DNA of 52,327 bases from Opitutales bacterium. Its GTDB lineage: Bacteria; Verrucomicrobiota; Verrucomicrobiia; Opitutales; UBA2995. The number at the start of each line of letters is the position of its first letter. Position 1 is the stretch's first letter. The position numbers were made by a program, and so were the translations under genes. Below the pieces are notes generated by a model. That model was not told the DNA's origin and did not search any database. It saw only the letters and a list, made by a program, of their open reading frames with translations. The stretch lies in NCBI GenBank assembly GCA_022824405.1, contig JAJDZZ010000004.1, positions 1 to 52,327 on the forward strand, written 5' to 3'. Below, piece by piece: positions 16,126 through 24,493 of this stretch.

Positions 16126-18519
16126 ATGAAAAATTACAAATACCCCAAACTCGATTTTACCGTTCGGACCCTGATTTTCATCGGTATGATTTCATGGGCC
16201 GTCCCATTTGCCTCGGCCCAGTCCGAAGAAGACGAAATCTATGAACTGAATCCCTTCACCGTATCGGATCGGGATACATTCGGTTACGGAACCATCAGGG
16301 CCTCCTCGGCCTCCCGTATCGCCATTCCCATTACCGATATTGCCGGATCGGTTGTGACGATCAACGAACAGTTGATCGAGGATATGGCGGCCGTAACCCT
16401 TGGAGACGCCTTTAATATGATCAGTGGCGTGGTTGCAGGCAACGCAGGAGGAGGATTGCAGGAAACCAAGTCGGTGTCACTGAGGGGGTATACCGCTACC
16501 GGCGCCTTGCGCGACGGGATTCCCGACTTCAACTACACGAACAACGGCGGTTTCGACTATTCCATGATTCAAAGGGTGGAAATCGTCAAGGGACCGGCAG
16601 GCGTCCAATACGGACAACACAACCAGGGCGGAGTCATCAACATCGTGAGCAAGCGTCCCTTGCCCGTCAATGCGACCAAGCTCGACGTGATGGTGGGGAG
16701 TTTCGATTTCTGGAGGACCGCGGTCGATCACTCCATAATGAAGGATACGGAAAACGGTCAGACGGGTTTCAGACTTGCTGCCTCCGTTCTGAATACCAAC
16801 GGGCCGGTGGAACTGGCCTCCGAAACGAGCAAACCGGAATCCTACTTTGCAAACCCCAGTTTTTCCCACACCTTCGAGAGCGGGCTGCAGTTCTGGGCAT
16901 CCGGATATTTTGTAGACGATAATTCCAGTCGGGTATCGAACAGCGTATTCATGTTTGGCACGCCGGATGGAAAAGGCGCCGCCTTCAGGGAATTTGCCGG
17001 TGAAGCCAGTGTGGTTGTGCAAAACTTCCAATTCACCGAGTACAAGACTCTCGAAGCGGGACTTACCGATAGCATGGATATCGGCGGAGCCAGAGCCGAT
17101 GTGCGGGTGGTGCTTCGGACCGGAGATCGTCAAAACTCCGGGAACCGGACACGGGCCAACGGCGGTACGGTCTTTATCGACAAGAACGGCAACCAGATTC
17201 CCGATGGAAGTCCATCCGTGGGAAGGGATCCCCAAATGTTCGGGCAGATCGAGAACAACCTGGCGCGATTCGGACGTCAGGGACTCCGCTACAATGCGGG
17301 AAGCCCTGGCGACAGCGACTGGTCTGTCCTGGCGGCCGACGTGAATTTCAATTTCGATATCGGAGAAACCAATCACAATTTGCTGATTTATTCGCAATTG
17401 CAAAACGTGGAAGGGTTTGGGGAAGGTCTGGACATACGCGTAAACAATACGGCCAGTCTGCCTGAGGACATACGCCGTCAATTCAATTTCGATACTGGAA
17501 TCGAGGGGCAGGGAATCGTGGAAATCTGGCCGAATCCGCCTGCCGGGTTGGGCGATTTGCGAAACATTGCCATCGATTACAATGACCGTTTCATAGACCG
17601 TGGAACGACCGATACGGACCGCCAGTTGTGGAACGCGGCCATCATCGACCGGATGTATGCCATGGATGACAAGTTGATCATTTCGGCCGGTGTTCGCTAT
17701 GACAGGGACAAGAACGAATCTCAACGAACCTTGAACGACCAGACCGTTCCGAATCCTTCGACAGAGGACTCGACCACCACGGCCAACTACGGATTGCTCT
17801 ACAAGCTCCTGAGTGACGAAGAGAGTCAGGTATCGGCGTTTTACAACAACGCGGAAACCTTTGTGCCTGTATTCGCGATCGATGAACGCCTGGCTACCTT
17901 TGGAGAGAAGTTTCCCAATCGCACGGTGGCAACGGACGAAATCGGCTTCAAGGTCAACGCCTTCAACAACAAGATCGTAGCCACGGTGGCCTACTTCGAT
18001 AACATCGAGAATAATGTTCTGGTGGGCCGTCGCGATGAGGACGGAAGCGTTACCGGAGTCGACGATCAAAGTTACAATGTTCCGGCCGGCTCTCAGACCA
18101 CCGAAGGCATAGAGCTGGACGTGGCAGTAAACCCCGCTCCGGAATGGAACATTCTCTTTTCCTATTCGGATATCGATTCCAATATTTCCGAGGACAAATT
18201 GCCTTTGTGGGCCGTGCCCGATAAAACCTACGCGGTTCTGGCGAAATATTCGGTCCTGGCCGGACCGCTGACCGGCTTTTCCATAGCGGGAAGTTATAAT
18301 TACTGGGGGGATAGTGTTTTGAACCGAGCCTCCAATTTCAGTGTCCCCTCCGGAGACAAGATGACGGCGGTGCTGGGATACGCATGGGACAAATGGACGA
18401 TTCGATTGCGCATCGACAACTTGGCCGATAATACCGATTTGTTGCCGAGTACCTGGTGGACGGGCGTTGGGGCGAATTGGGAGCAGAATTGGAGACTGTC
18501 CGTTGGTTACGTATTTTAA
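16126..18519 (+). CDS. TonB-dependent outer-membrane receptor
   Basis: From ATG 16126 the protein has 797 residues. A signal peptide ends at about A31 (PFASA-Q). The mature N-terminus EEDEIYELNPFTVSDRD is the TonB-box-like start common in Opitutae receptors. A plug domain follows at about 60-190 (DIAGSVVTINEQLIEDM; VSLRGYTATGALRDGIPD; VEIVKGPAGVQYG), then a beta-barrel to the terminal aromatic residue (LSVGYVF). Such receptors import siderophores, vitamins or oligosaccharides; the neighbours argue for a glycan fragment. A GTG at 16099 would add nine residues before the signal peptide and is less likely. A hairpin follows the stop, before the FAD enzyme gene. Confidence 0.93.
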   Translation: MKNYKYPKLDFTVRTLIFIGMISWAVPFASAQSEEDEIYELNPFTVSDRDTFGYGTIRASSASRIAIPITDIAGSVVTINEQLIEDMAAVTLGDAFNMISGVVAGNAGGGLQETKSVSLRGYTATGALRDGIPDFNYTNNGGFDYSMIQRVEIVKGPAGVQYGQHNQGGVINIVSKRPLPVNATKLDVMVGSFDFWRTAVDHSIMKDTENGQTGFRLAASVLNTNGPVELASETSKPESYFANPSFSHTFESGLQFWASGYFVDDNSSRVSNSVFMFGTPDGKGAAFREFAGEASVVVQNFQFTEYKTLEAGLTDSMDIGGARADVRVVLRTGDRQNSGNRTRANGGTVFIDKNGNQIPDGSPSVGRDPQMFGQIENNLARFGRQGLRYNAGSPGDSDWSVLAADVNFNFDIGETNHNLLIYSQLQNVEGFGEGLDIRVNNTASLPEDIRRQFNFDTGIEGQGIVEIWPNPPAGLGDLRNIAIDYNDRFIDRGTTDTDRQLWNAAIIDRMYAMDDKLIISAGVRYDRDKNESQRTLNDQTVPNPSTEDSTTTANYGLLYKLLSDEESQVSAFYNNAETFVPVFAIDERLATFGEKFPNRTVATDEIGFKVNAFNNKIVATVAYFDNIENNVLVGRRDEDGSVTGVDDQSYNVPAGSQTTEGIELDVAVNPAPEWNILFSYSDIDSNISEDKLPLWAVPDKTYAVLAKYSVLAGPLTGFSIAGSYNYWGDSVLNRASNFSVPSGDKMTAVLGYAWDKWTIRLRIDNLADNTDLLPSTWWTGVGANWEQNWRLSVGYVF

Positions 18520-18556
18520 CCCAAGTTGGTTATTGTTACACGGATTGGAATGTATT

Positions 18557-18584
18557 CCTCCCGTCGGATGACCCCGGCGGGAGG
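18557..18584 (+). terminator. GC-rich hairpin after the TonB receptor gene, without a T-tract
   Basis: CCTCCCG at 18557-18563 pairs with CGGGAGG at 18578-18584 across a 14-base loop. No run of T follows, so it is not a classical intrinsic terminator. It could stabilise the 3' end of the receptor message or attenuate read-through into the operon, giving more receptor than enzyme. The 173-base gap otherwise shows nothing recognisable. Confidence 0.4.
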
Positions 18585-18692
18585 GTACTCCTGGGGTTCC
18601 TCCAACTGCGAAAATCAGAAGCTGCCTCAATCAACCGGATTCGATTAGCTGAGATGGGGAAATCAGGATTTTAATTCAGGAAACCAACCTTT

Positions 18693-20657
18693 ATGGAAGA
18701 TCGTTATGGAATTGTAGTGGTTGGGGGGGGGATGGCCGGAATCATGGCCGCTCTCGCAGCGAAGGATTCCGGAAACCGCGTGTTGATCATCGAGGCGAGC
18801 AATGTGCTGGGCGGACAAGGGACGACCGGAGGAGTCGCTGGGTTCTGCGGCGATTCTGAACGGGTGAATGATTATTTCGCAGCCTTGGTCAAACACCTGA
18901 GCCGTTGTAAGTTAATCAGTGAATACGATCCGACGGCCGATCGTCGGGAATACGATCTGGAGTGGTGCGCATATTTTCTCCAGGAAATGGTCCTGGAAAA
19001 CGGGATCGACGTTCTGCTTCACTCCCGGGTGATCGACGCCCGGGTCGAGGACGGTCGGGTTACGCGACTCACCGTCTCGACGGCAGGGGGTATTCTCGAG
19101 TGTCATTGCGGGTTTGTGGTGGATGCTACGGGTCAGTGCCGGGTGGCGAGCCTGGCCGGTTTTGAAGCGATCCATGAAGGAGCCAACAAACAGCTTCCCA
19201 TGAGCCTTTATTTTACCCTTTGGGATACGGGAAAGCCGGTGAAGCCGTTTTTGCCTCCGGGCGCCTCGACATGGAATAACGAGGATGAAATTCCCATGAC
19301 TTCGCTACATGTTTTTCCTTCCGGCAAAGTAGAAGTTAAAATGAAAGTGGTGGGATTCGACGCGGCCGATGGATACAGCCGATCCAGGGCTGAGATTCAT
19401 GCCCGGCGCAACATGATGAGCCTCATCTATTTTTTGCAAACCAAGGGTTATGGAGGCGTTAAGCTCGACCGTCACGTGCTGGCTTCGGTTTCGCGTAGCA
19501 TAGGTATTCGGGAAGAGAAACGCATTGTTGGAGAATACATGCTTACCGAGGAAGATGTAAGCAGCGGCTCCGTTTTCAAAGACGCCGTTGCGGTGGGCAC
19601 TTATCACTTCGATTACCACTGGCCCGACAAAATGGAGCGGGCAGGTACCGGTATTACCACCATGGTGGAACCTTACCACATACCCCTTGGTTGTATGATA
19701 CCCAAAGATGCAAAAAATCTGTTGGTTACCGGACGTTCCGCTTGCGGCGACCAGATGGCCTTGAGTTCATTCCGGGTGATGGCTACGGTAGCCCAGATGG
19801 GATTTGGCGCCGGGCATGCGGCCCGCTTATGCGTCGAGGATGGTTGCGGAGTCAAGTCGGTGGATTTTGGGGCGCTCCAGTCGCGAATAACTTCCGGTGG
19901 GCAATCGCTGAACCTTTCCGATTATGGAGATTACCTTCGGCACAGTCTGGTCCTCCGGGAGCGTGTTCTGGCAGACTTGTCGGGATTCGACTTTTGCGTA
20001 TCTCCCCGATTGCACCCGCTGGCCGACAACCGAATGCTGGTGGTTTATATCGGAAAATCCGATAGTCATCCAAACAGGTTGGGGATCTGGGCAACGGATC
20101 GGTTTCAGTCGGCTTGGTCCGAACCGCGTTTGATTGCGACTCCTCGCGGATTGGAATCGACCGCGTTCTCATCGCGTGTGGATGAGAAGGGCGAGATCGC
20201 GATTTTCTATCGGACGCAAAGCGATGGAAGAAGGCCCTCCAACTGGCGGATCGCCTCCAGGGATGATGGGTGGACTTGGAGCGAGCCGGCTGGGATTGAA
20301 GGAGGTGATGCGGTTTCGGGAATGTCGAAGGATAGAACGCGTATCCGGCTCGGGGATGCCATGGTTAAGGCATCGATTCGGGTTGTCGACGAGGGAAACG
20401 GACTATCCCGTATTTCATTGTCGGCCTCGTGTGACGATGGAAAAAGTTGGTTGGATCCGATGGACGTGGAAAAAGACGCGGGCCTGTATTCCGATCCCTG
20501 TCTGCAAACAACCAGCCGCGGCATAGCCCTCGTTTACGTGCGCGATAATTGCCGTCTGGTATTTTGGCATGGATCCATCGAGCACCTGACCGATCCGGAT
20601 CTCGTTCAATGGCGCGACCGGGTTCTTCACTCAGGTGTGGTATCCATGGAGGCGTAG
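18693..20657 (+). CDS. FAD-dependent oxidoreductase fused to a sialidase-like beta-propeller
   Basis: A 654-residue fusion. Residues 1 to about 425 are an FAD_oxidored-type flavoprotein: VVVGGGMAGIMAALAAKDSG with the Rossmann GxGxxG-like loop, IIEASNVLGGQGTTGGVAGF, VVDATGQCRVASLAGFEA and a C-terminal ARNLLVTGR-like segment (DAKNLLVTGRSACGDQMALS). From about 440 to 650 the sequence becomes BNR-like, with Asp-box-type repeats SRDDGWTWSEP near 523 and SCDDGKSWLDP near 578. No F/Y-R-I-P motif of true sialidases is seen. No signal peptide is evident, which suggests a cytoplasmic site. It starts at ATG 18693 and ends two bases before the sulfatase start. Substrate unknown; a sugar or sugar acid oxidation is inferred. 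Confidence 0.85.
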   Translation: MEDRYGIVVVGGGMAGIMAALAAKDSGNRVLIIEASNVLGGQGTTGGVAGFCGDSERVNDYFAALVKHLSRCKLISEYDPTADRREYDLEWCAYFLQEMVLENGIDVLLHSRVIDARVEDGRVTRLTVSTAGGILECHCGFVVDATGQCRVASLAGFEAIHEGANKQLPMSLYFTLWDTGKPVKPFLPPGASTWNNEDEIPMTSLHVFPSGKVEVKMKVVGFDAADGYSRSRAEIHARRNMMSLIYFLQTKGYGGVKLDRHVLASVSRSIGIREEKRIVGEYMLTEEDVSSGSVFKDAVAVGTYHFDYHWPDKMERAGTGITTMVEPYHIPLGCMIPKDAKNLLVTGRSACGDQMALSSFRVMATVAQMGFGAGHAARLCVEDGCGVKSVDFGALQSRITSGGQSLNLSDYGDYLRHSLVLRERVLADLSGFDFCVSPRLHPLADNRMLVVYIGKSDSHPNRLGIWATDRFQSAWSEPRLIATPRGLESTAFSSRVDEKGEIAIFYRTQSDGRRPSNWRIASRDDGWTWSEPAGIEGGDAVSGMSKDRTRIRLGDAMVKASIRVVDEGNGLSRISLSASCDDGKSWLDPMDVEKDAGLYSDPCLQTTSRGIALVYVRDNCRLVFWHGSIEHLTDPDLVQWRDRVLHSGVVSMEA

Positions 20658-20659
20658 TC

Positions 20660-22036
20660 ATGAATGCAGGTAGATGCTTGCTTGTGATGGTAGTGTTGTC
20701 CGGATGCGGTTATTCCGATGAGGATCCGCGCTCATTTCATCGGCCTCCGAATATCGTGCTGATCGTGATCGACGATCTGGGCTTCGGTGACCTGGGATGT
20801 TACGGGAGTGAGTTGCACGAGACACCCAACCTGGACGCTCTGGCAAAGGGAGGAATAAGGTTTACCGATTTTCACACCAACGGTCCGGTGTGCAGCCCTA
20901 CGCGAGCAGCCTTGATGACGGGACAATATCAGCAACGGAGTGGAATCGAATCCGCTATTGGATTCGTCGAGGATGAAGGCGTGTCTCCGGAAAAAGTGAT
21001 GATTTCTGAAATCCTTGGGGAAAAGGGGTATGAGTGTGGAGTGGCAGGCAAATGGCATCTCGGCTGGGTTGGCGCCTACGGTCCGAATGACCAGGGCTTC
21101 GATACCAGTTACTGCTCGAACAACAGTCCGGATTATCATTCGCATGTATCCCGCAACGGAAAGGTCGACTGGTACAAGGATCACAAATTGCATAAGGAAT
21201 CCGGGTACCTGACCGACTTGGTGACGAAACACTCCCGCGCATTTTTGGAAAAGAACCGGGAAGGGCCCTTTTTTCTGTTCGTATCTCACCCGGCCATACA
21301 CTTTCCGTTTCAGGGACCGACCGATCCCCCGTTCCGCACAGAGGGAACCCTGTGGCACGGAAACGAGCGCATCGTCGGTCAGGTTCAGCCGGACAGCAAA
21401 TACGGACCGTTGCCGCCGGAGAAATATAAACGGGCTTACAAGGACATGCTGGAATCGGTGGATAGCAGTGTGGGCGCTATTGTTGAAACATTGGACGAAT
21501 TTGGTTTGCGCGAACGTACCCTTGTCGCGGTCACCTCTGACAACGGGGCGTATTCCTGGGTTGGCAGCAATGGTATCTATCGCGGGCAGAAAGGGGATCT
21601 TTTCGAGGGCGGCCACCGCGTGCCCGGCATTTTTAACTGGCCTGGAAAGATTCCGGCGGGATCCGTAAGCGATGAGACCGCTATGACCATGGATTTGGCG
21701 CCCACGTTTACCTCACTGGCCGGATCTCCGGATTCAGGGAAGGGGACGTTTGATGGAACCGATATCGGCCCTGTCCTGTTCGACAGGGCTTCGCTTCCAC
21801 CGAGGACTTTATATTGGAGGTTCAACAATTCCTACACCGACAGCCATGCCAGAGCGGTGCGCCAGGGTGACTGGAAATTTGTGTTGGAAGAGGGACAACG
21901 CTACCTCTTTGACTTATCGAAGGATCCGTCCGAGAGAAACAACCTGGCATCGGAATATCCGGAACGGGTGGAAGCCATGGACGCGGCCTTTCACGAATGG
22001 GAAGCGGAGGTTACCCGAAATGTTCCGGCAAATTGA
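20660..22036 (+). CDS. Lipoprotein arylsulfatase-family sulfatase (S1)
   Basis: From ATG 20660 there are 458 residues with a short signal and lipobox ending in C16 (VVLSGC). The active site is complete: IVLIVIDDLGFGDLGCYG with the metal-binding Asp pair at about 38-39, the formylglycine signature CSPTRAALMTG at 78-88, AGKWHLG near 135 and TSDNGAY near 295. Sulfatases of this family need an anaerobic or aerobic maturase, not seen in the window. It removes sulfate esters from a glycan or sugar in the periplasm or at the outer membrane. The two-base spacing from the fusion gene shows an operon. An in-frame upstream ATG (20549) lies inside the preceding gene and would remove the signal peptide. 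Confidence 0.93.
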   Translation: MNAGRCLLVMVVLSGCGYSDEDPRSFHRPPNIVLIVIDDLGFGDLGCYGSELHETPNLDALAKGGIRFTDFHTNGPVCSPTRAALMTGQYQQRSGIESAIGFVEDEGVSPEKVMISEILGEKGYECGVAGKWHLGWVGAYGPNDQGFDTSYCSNNSPDYHSHVSRNGKVDWYKDHKLHKESGYLTDLVTKHSRAFLEKNREGPFFLFVSHPAIHFPFQGPTDPPFRTEGTLWHGNERIVGQVQPDSKYGPLPPEKYKRAYKDMLESVDSSVGAIVETLDEFGLRERTLVAVTSDNGAYSWVGSNGIYRGQKGDLFEGGHRVPGIFNWPGKIPAGSVSDETAMTMDLAPTFTSLAGSPDSGKGTFDGTDIGPVLFDRASLPPRTLYWRFNNSYTDSHARAVRQGDWKFVLEEGQRYLFDLSKDPSERNNLASEYPERVEAMDAAFHEWEAEVTRNVPAN

Positions 22037-22099
22037 CCTCAACCATTTCGTCGCCTCAGACAGACATATTTAACAGGAAATAATGAATTAACAGTAATC

Positions 22100-23335
22100 A
22101 TGCAGAACCATACCCCACTTACGATGAACCCGACAGCGGTCTATGCCCTTTGCGTAGCCCTTGTACTGCCGCAAACTTTTCTCAGAGCTCAAAACGATCT
22201 GTCCCGGCCTGACGCCGTCGGCAATCCCGCGAGTCGTTTGATGCTCGATCTCGAGACCACCGGAAAGGATCCGACGGCTATCGTGTATGAAGACCTCATC
22301 CACCTTCCCGCGCAACCGGCAACGGTAAGCGACGTGCGGACTGCGGGCGGAACCCGGGTCAATCAGCACGCCTACCTGGAGTATTTCGATGGCAGATATT
22401 GGGCGATGTGGAGCGATGGGCCGGGGCTCCCCAGGACGCCGCCTGAAGAACACTGGAATGTGGTTCCGGGCCATGACCGGCCTTTTACCCGGGTGTCTTA
22501 TGCCACGAGTGCGGATGGAATCCACTGGAGTCAGGTAAAAGATCTTTCCGGTCCGGCCCGCACGAACGGTTTCGGTTGGATTGCGCGTGGATTCTGGGTT
22601 CGTGACCATCAGCTTCTGGCCCTGGCCACCCACTTCAATGCCCCTGGATATCCGGGCGTGGGACTGAGCCTGGAGGCTTGGCGTTGGAATAGGGACTACG
22701 AACGATGGGAGGAGGTCGAAACGGTCCTGGACGATGCCATGAACAACTTTCCTCCCAAGCGATTGCCTAATGGCCAGTGGATGATGAGTCGGCGGGACCA
22801 TGACCGCGGGGTCAGCGTCATGTTGGGAGGGACAAAGACCCATTCGGATTGGGAGGTGCGGCCCGTTGCCGAATACGAAGGCGCCGGTCAAAAACCGGAG
22901 GAACCTTATTGGTATATCCTTCCCGATGGGAAAAACCTGGTGGGCTTGTTTCGCGACAATGCGGAATCGAAACGCATTCTGCGCGCGTTTTCGACCGATA
23001 ATGGTGAGACCTGGTCGGAATTGGTGGCCACCAATTTCCCGGACGCGAGGAGTAAGTTTTTTGTTTTGAGAACCTCGCGGGGTTACTACGCGTTGGTATC
23101 CAACTCACGACCGGCCCGGAGGGATCCCCTGACCTTGGCCATAAGCCGGGACGGTCTGGTGTATACCCATTTGTTCTATCTGGTGGGAGGTAGGCACATT
23201 GATTATCCGCACATGATCGAGCGGGAGAACCATTTGTTCATTTCCTTCTCCGGAGCCAAGCAGACTGTGGAGGTATTGAAAGTGCCTCTCGATGCCATCG
23301 ATAGACTCATAGGCTTTCAACCGTCAGCTGAATAG
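22100..23335 (+). CDS. Secreted BNR-repeat (sialidase-superfamily) protein
   Basis: A 411-residue protein with a signal peptide ending at about FLRAQ (residue 30). Asp-box-like repeats are visible: SADGIHWSQ, STDNGETWSE and SRDGLVYTH, as in six-bladed propellers. The N-terminal F/Y-R-I-P arginine motif of genuine exo-sialidases is not found, so 'sialidase' is a fold-level name. Planctomycete and verrucomicrobial genomes carry many such proteins of unknown substrate. It follows the sulfatase by 63 bases and precedes the aldolase by 11. Either M1 (22100) or M9 (22124) may be the true start; the latter gives a tidier signal peptide. Confidence 0.85.
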   Translation: MQNHTPLTMNPTAVYALCVALVLPQTFLRAQNDLSRPDAVGNPASRLMLDLETTGKDPTAIVYEDLIHLPAQPATVSDVRTAGGTRVNQHAYLEYFDGRYWAMWSDGPGLPRTPPEEHWNVVPGHDRPFTRVSYATSADGIHWSQVKDLSGPARTNGFGWIARGFWVRDHQLLALATHFNAPGYPGVGLSLEAWRWNRDYERWEEVETVLDDAMNNFPPKRLPNGQWMMSRRDHDRGVSVMLGGTKTHSDWEVRPVAEYEGAGQKPEEPYWYILPDGKNLVGLFRDNAESKRILRAFSTDNGETWSELVATNFPDARSKFFVLRTSRGYYALVSNSRPARRDPLTLAISRDGLVYTHLFYLVGGRHIDYPHMIERENHLFISFSGAKQTVEVLKVPLDAIDRLIGFQPSAE

Positions 23336-23346
23336 AGTCGATCAGG

Positions 23347-24306
23347 ATGTCCGCTCCGCGATTCAGGGGAATCATTCCTCCCCTTATCACACCGCTTATT
23401 GACCGGGATACATTGGACATTGACGGTCTGGCCGCACTGGTCGACCACGTGATCCGGGGTGGAGTGCACGGGGTATTCGCGTTGGGAACGACCGGGGAGG
23501 GTCCCTGCCTGAGTTACCGTTTGCGCCGGGAAATTATTAAACGGGTGGGCGAGGAGGTCGGAGGCAGGGTCCCTGTATTCATTTCGGTCACGGATACTTC
23601 ATTTGTCGAGTCGGTGAAACTGTCGAAAGCTGCGGCCGAAGCGGGAGCCGATGTAGTGGTTTTATCGGTTCCCTACTATTTCCCTGCCGGACAGACCGAG
23701 CTTATCCAGTATATCGAGCGGATTCTCCCTCAATTGGCTCTGCCGGTCATGCTCTACAACATCCCGTCCCTTACCAAGGTCGGATTTGCGCTGGATACCC
23801 TGAAAACCGTTTCCGGCTTTGACCGAATTTATGGCGTGAAGGACAGCGGTGGCGATCTTACCTATTTTGAGGATTTATGCCGGTTGAGCTCGATCAGGGA
23901 GGACTGGAGCTTTCTCATGGGTCCGGAGGACAAAATGATCCAAGGGATTTCTCTCGGCGGTCACGGAGGCGTCAACGGGGGAGCCAATGTCTTTCCACGG
24001 TTGTTTGTCGACGCGTATCGGGCCGCAATTGGAGGTGATGAGGCAACGGCGGCACGCTTGCAGAAAAAAATCGAGGCTTTCGGGCAAATCTACTCCATAG
24101 GCAAATATGCCTCACGGTTTGTGAAGGGAACAAAATGCGCGGCCTCCATTCTGGGTTTGTGCCGGGAAACCATGGCCGAACCGTTCAACCGGTTTTATCC
24201 GGAAGACCGGGCCAAGGTGGAAGCGATTTTAAGTGGCCTGGAGGGAGAGGAATTAACCACACAGAGGGAGAGGCGCCGATGGCGCCAATTAAGAATTAGG
24301 AATTAG
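23347..24306 (+). CDS. DHDPS/N-acetylneuraminate lyase-family aldolase with a repeat-encoded tail
   Basis: A 319-codon class I aldolase. Family landmarks are GTTGEGPCL at 47-55 (pyruvate carboxylate binding), Y137 in VMLYNIPS and the Schiff-base K165 in YGVKDSGGD. The superfamily covers dihydrodipicolinate synthase, N-acetylneuraminate lyase and 2-keto-3-deoxy-sugar-acid aldolases. The genetic context, with transporter, sulfatase and BNR proteins, favours catabolic cleavage of a keto-deoxy sugar acid over lysine synthesis. The normal C-terminus ends near ILSGLEG (codon about 300). The last roughly 18 codons are read from an intergenic repeat ('ggaattaaccac...ggcgccaatt'), so the original stop was lost. 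Confidence 0.88.
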   Translation: MSAPRFRGIIPPLITPLIDRDTLDIDGLAALVDHVIRGGVHGVFALGTTGEGPCLSYRLRREIIKRVGEEVGGRVPVFISVTDTSFVESVKLSKAAAEAGADVVVLSVPYYFPAGQTELIQYIERILPQLALPVMLYNIPSLTKVGFALDTLKTVSGFDRIYGVKDSGGDLTYFEDLCRLSSIREDWSFLMGPEDKMIQGISLGGHGGVNGGANVFPRLFVDAYRAAIGGDEATAARLQKKIEAFGQIYSIGKYASRFVKGTKCAASILGLCRETMAEPFNRFYPEDRAKVEAILSGLEGEELTTQRERRRWRQLRIRN

Positions 24307-24480
24307 GAATTAGGAATGGGGGAGAATAGCCAGAATAAACTGTAGGAGGGGGTTAATCCCCCGTTTGGGGTGAGGTCACGAAACAGCATAGAGGAATTGA
24401 CTCTCGCAAAGAACGGTAAGACAGCAGAGATTCTCAGGCAAAAACATGGATGGAGAAGATTTACAGGATAAGGAAGGTAA
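24249..24480. repeat. Intergenic repeat mosaic, island 5 (overlaps the aldolase 3' end)
   Basis: It begins inside the aldolase frame with 'ggaattaaccacacagagg', followed by GGCGCC-gat-GGCGCC, 'aagaattaggaattagg', 'aaactgtaggagggggttaa', a 'gactctcgcaaagaacgg' box and 'aacatggatggagaag'. These are the same modules, in much the same order, as in island 1. Confidence 0.85.
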
Positions 24481-24493
24481 AGGGAGGTGAGGA

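Noticed and set aside
16477-18630. 717-codon open frame antisense to the TonB receptor gene
   Set aside because: It mirrors the receptor's codon bias. The sense strand has a signal peptide, plug and barrel motifs, while the antisense translation shows no domain.
22100-23335. Calling the BNR protein a sialidase outright
   Set aside because: Asp boxes are present, but the F/Y-R-I-P motif and the arginine triad could not be identified.
13370-24306. Naming the island a sialic acid (nan) locus
   Set aside because: nanE, nanK, nagA and nagB are absent, and the aldolase family is too broad to assign the substrate.
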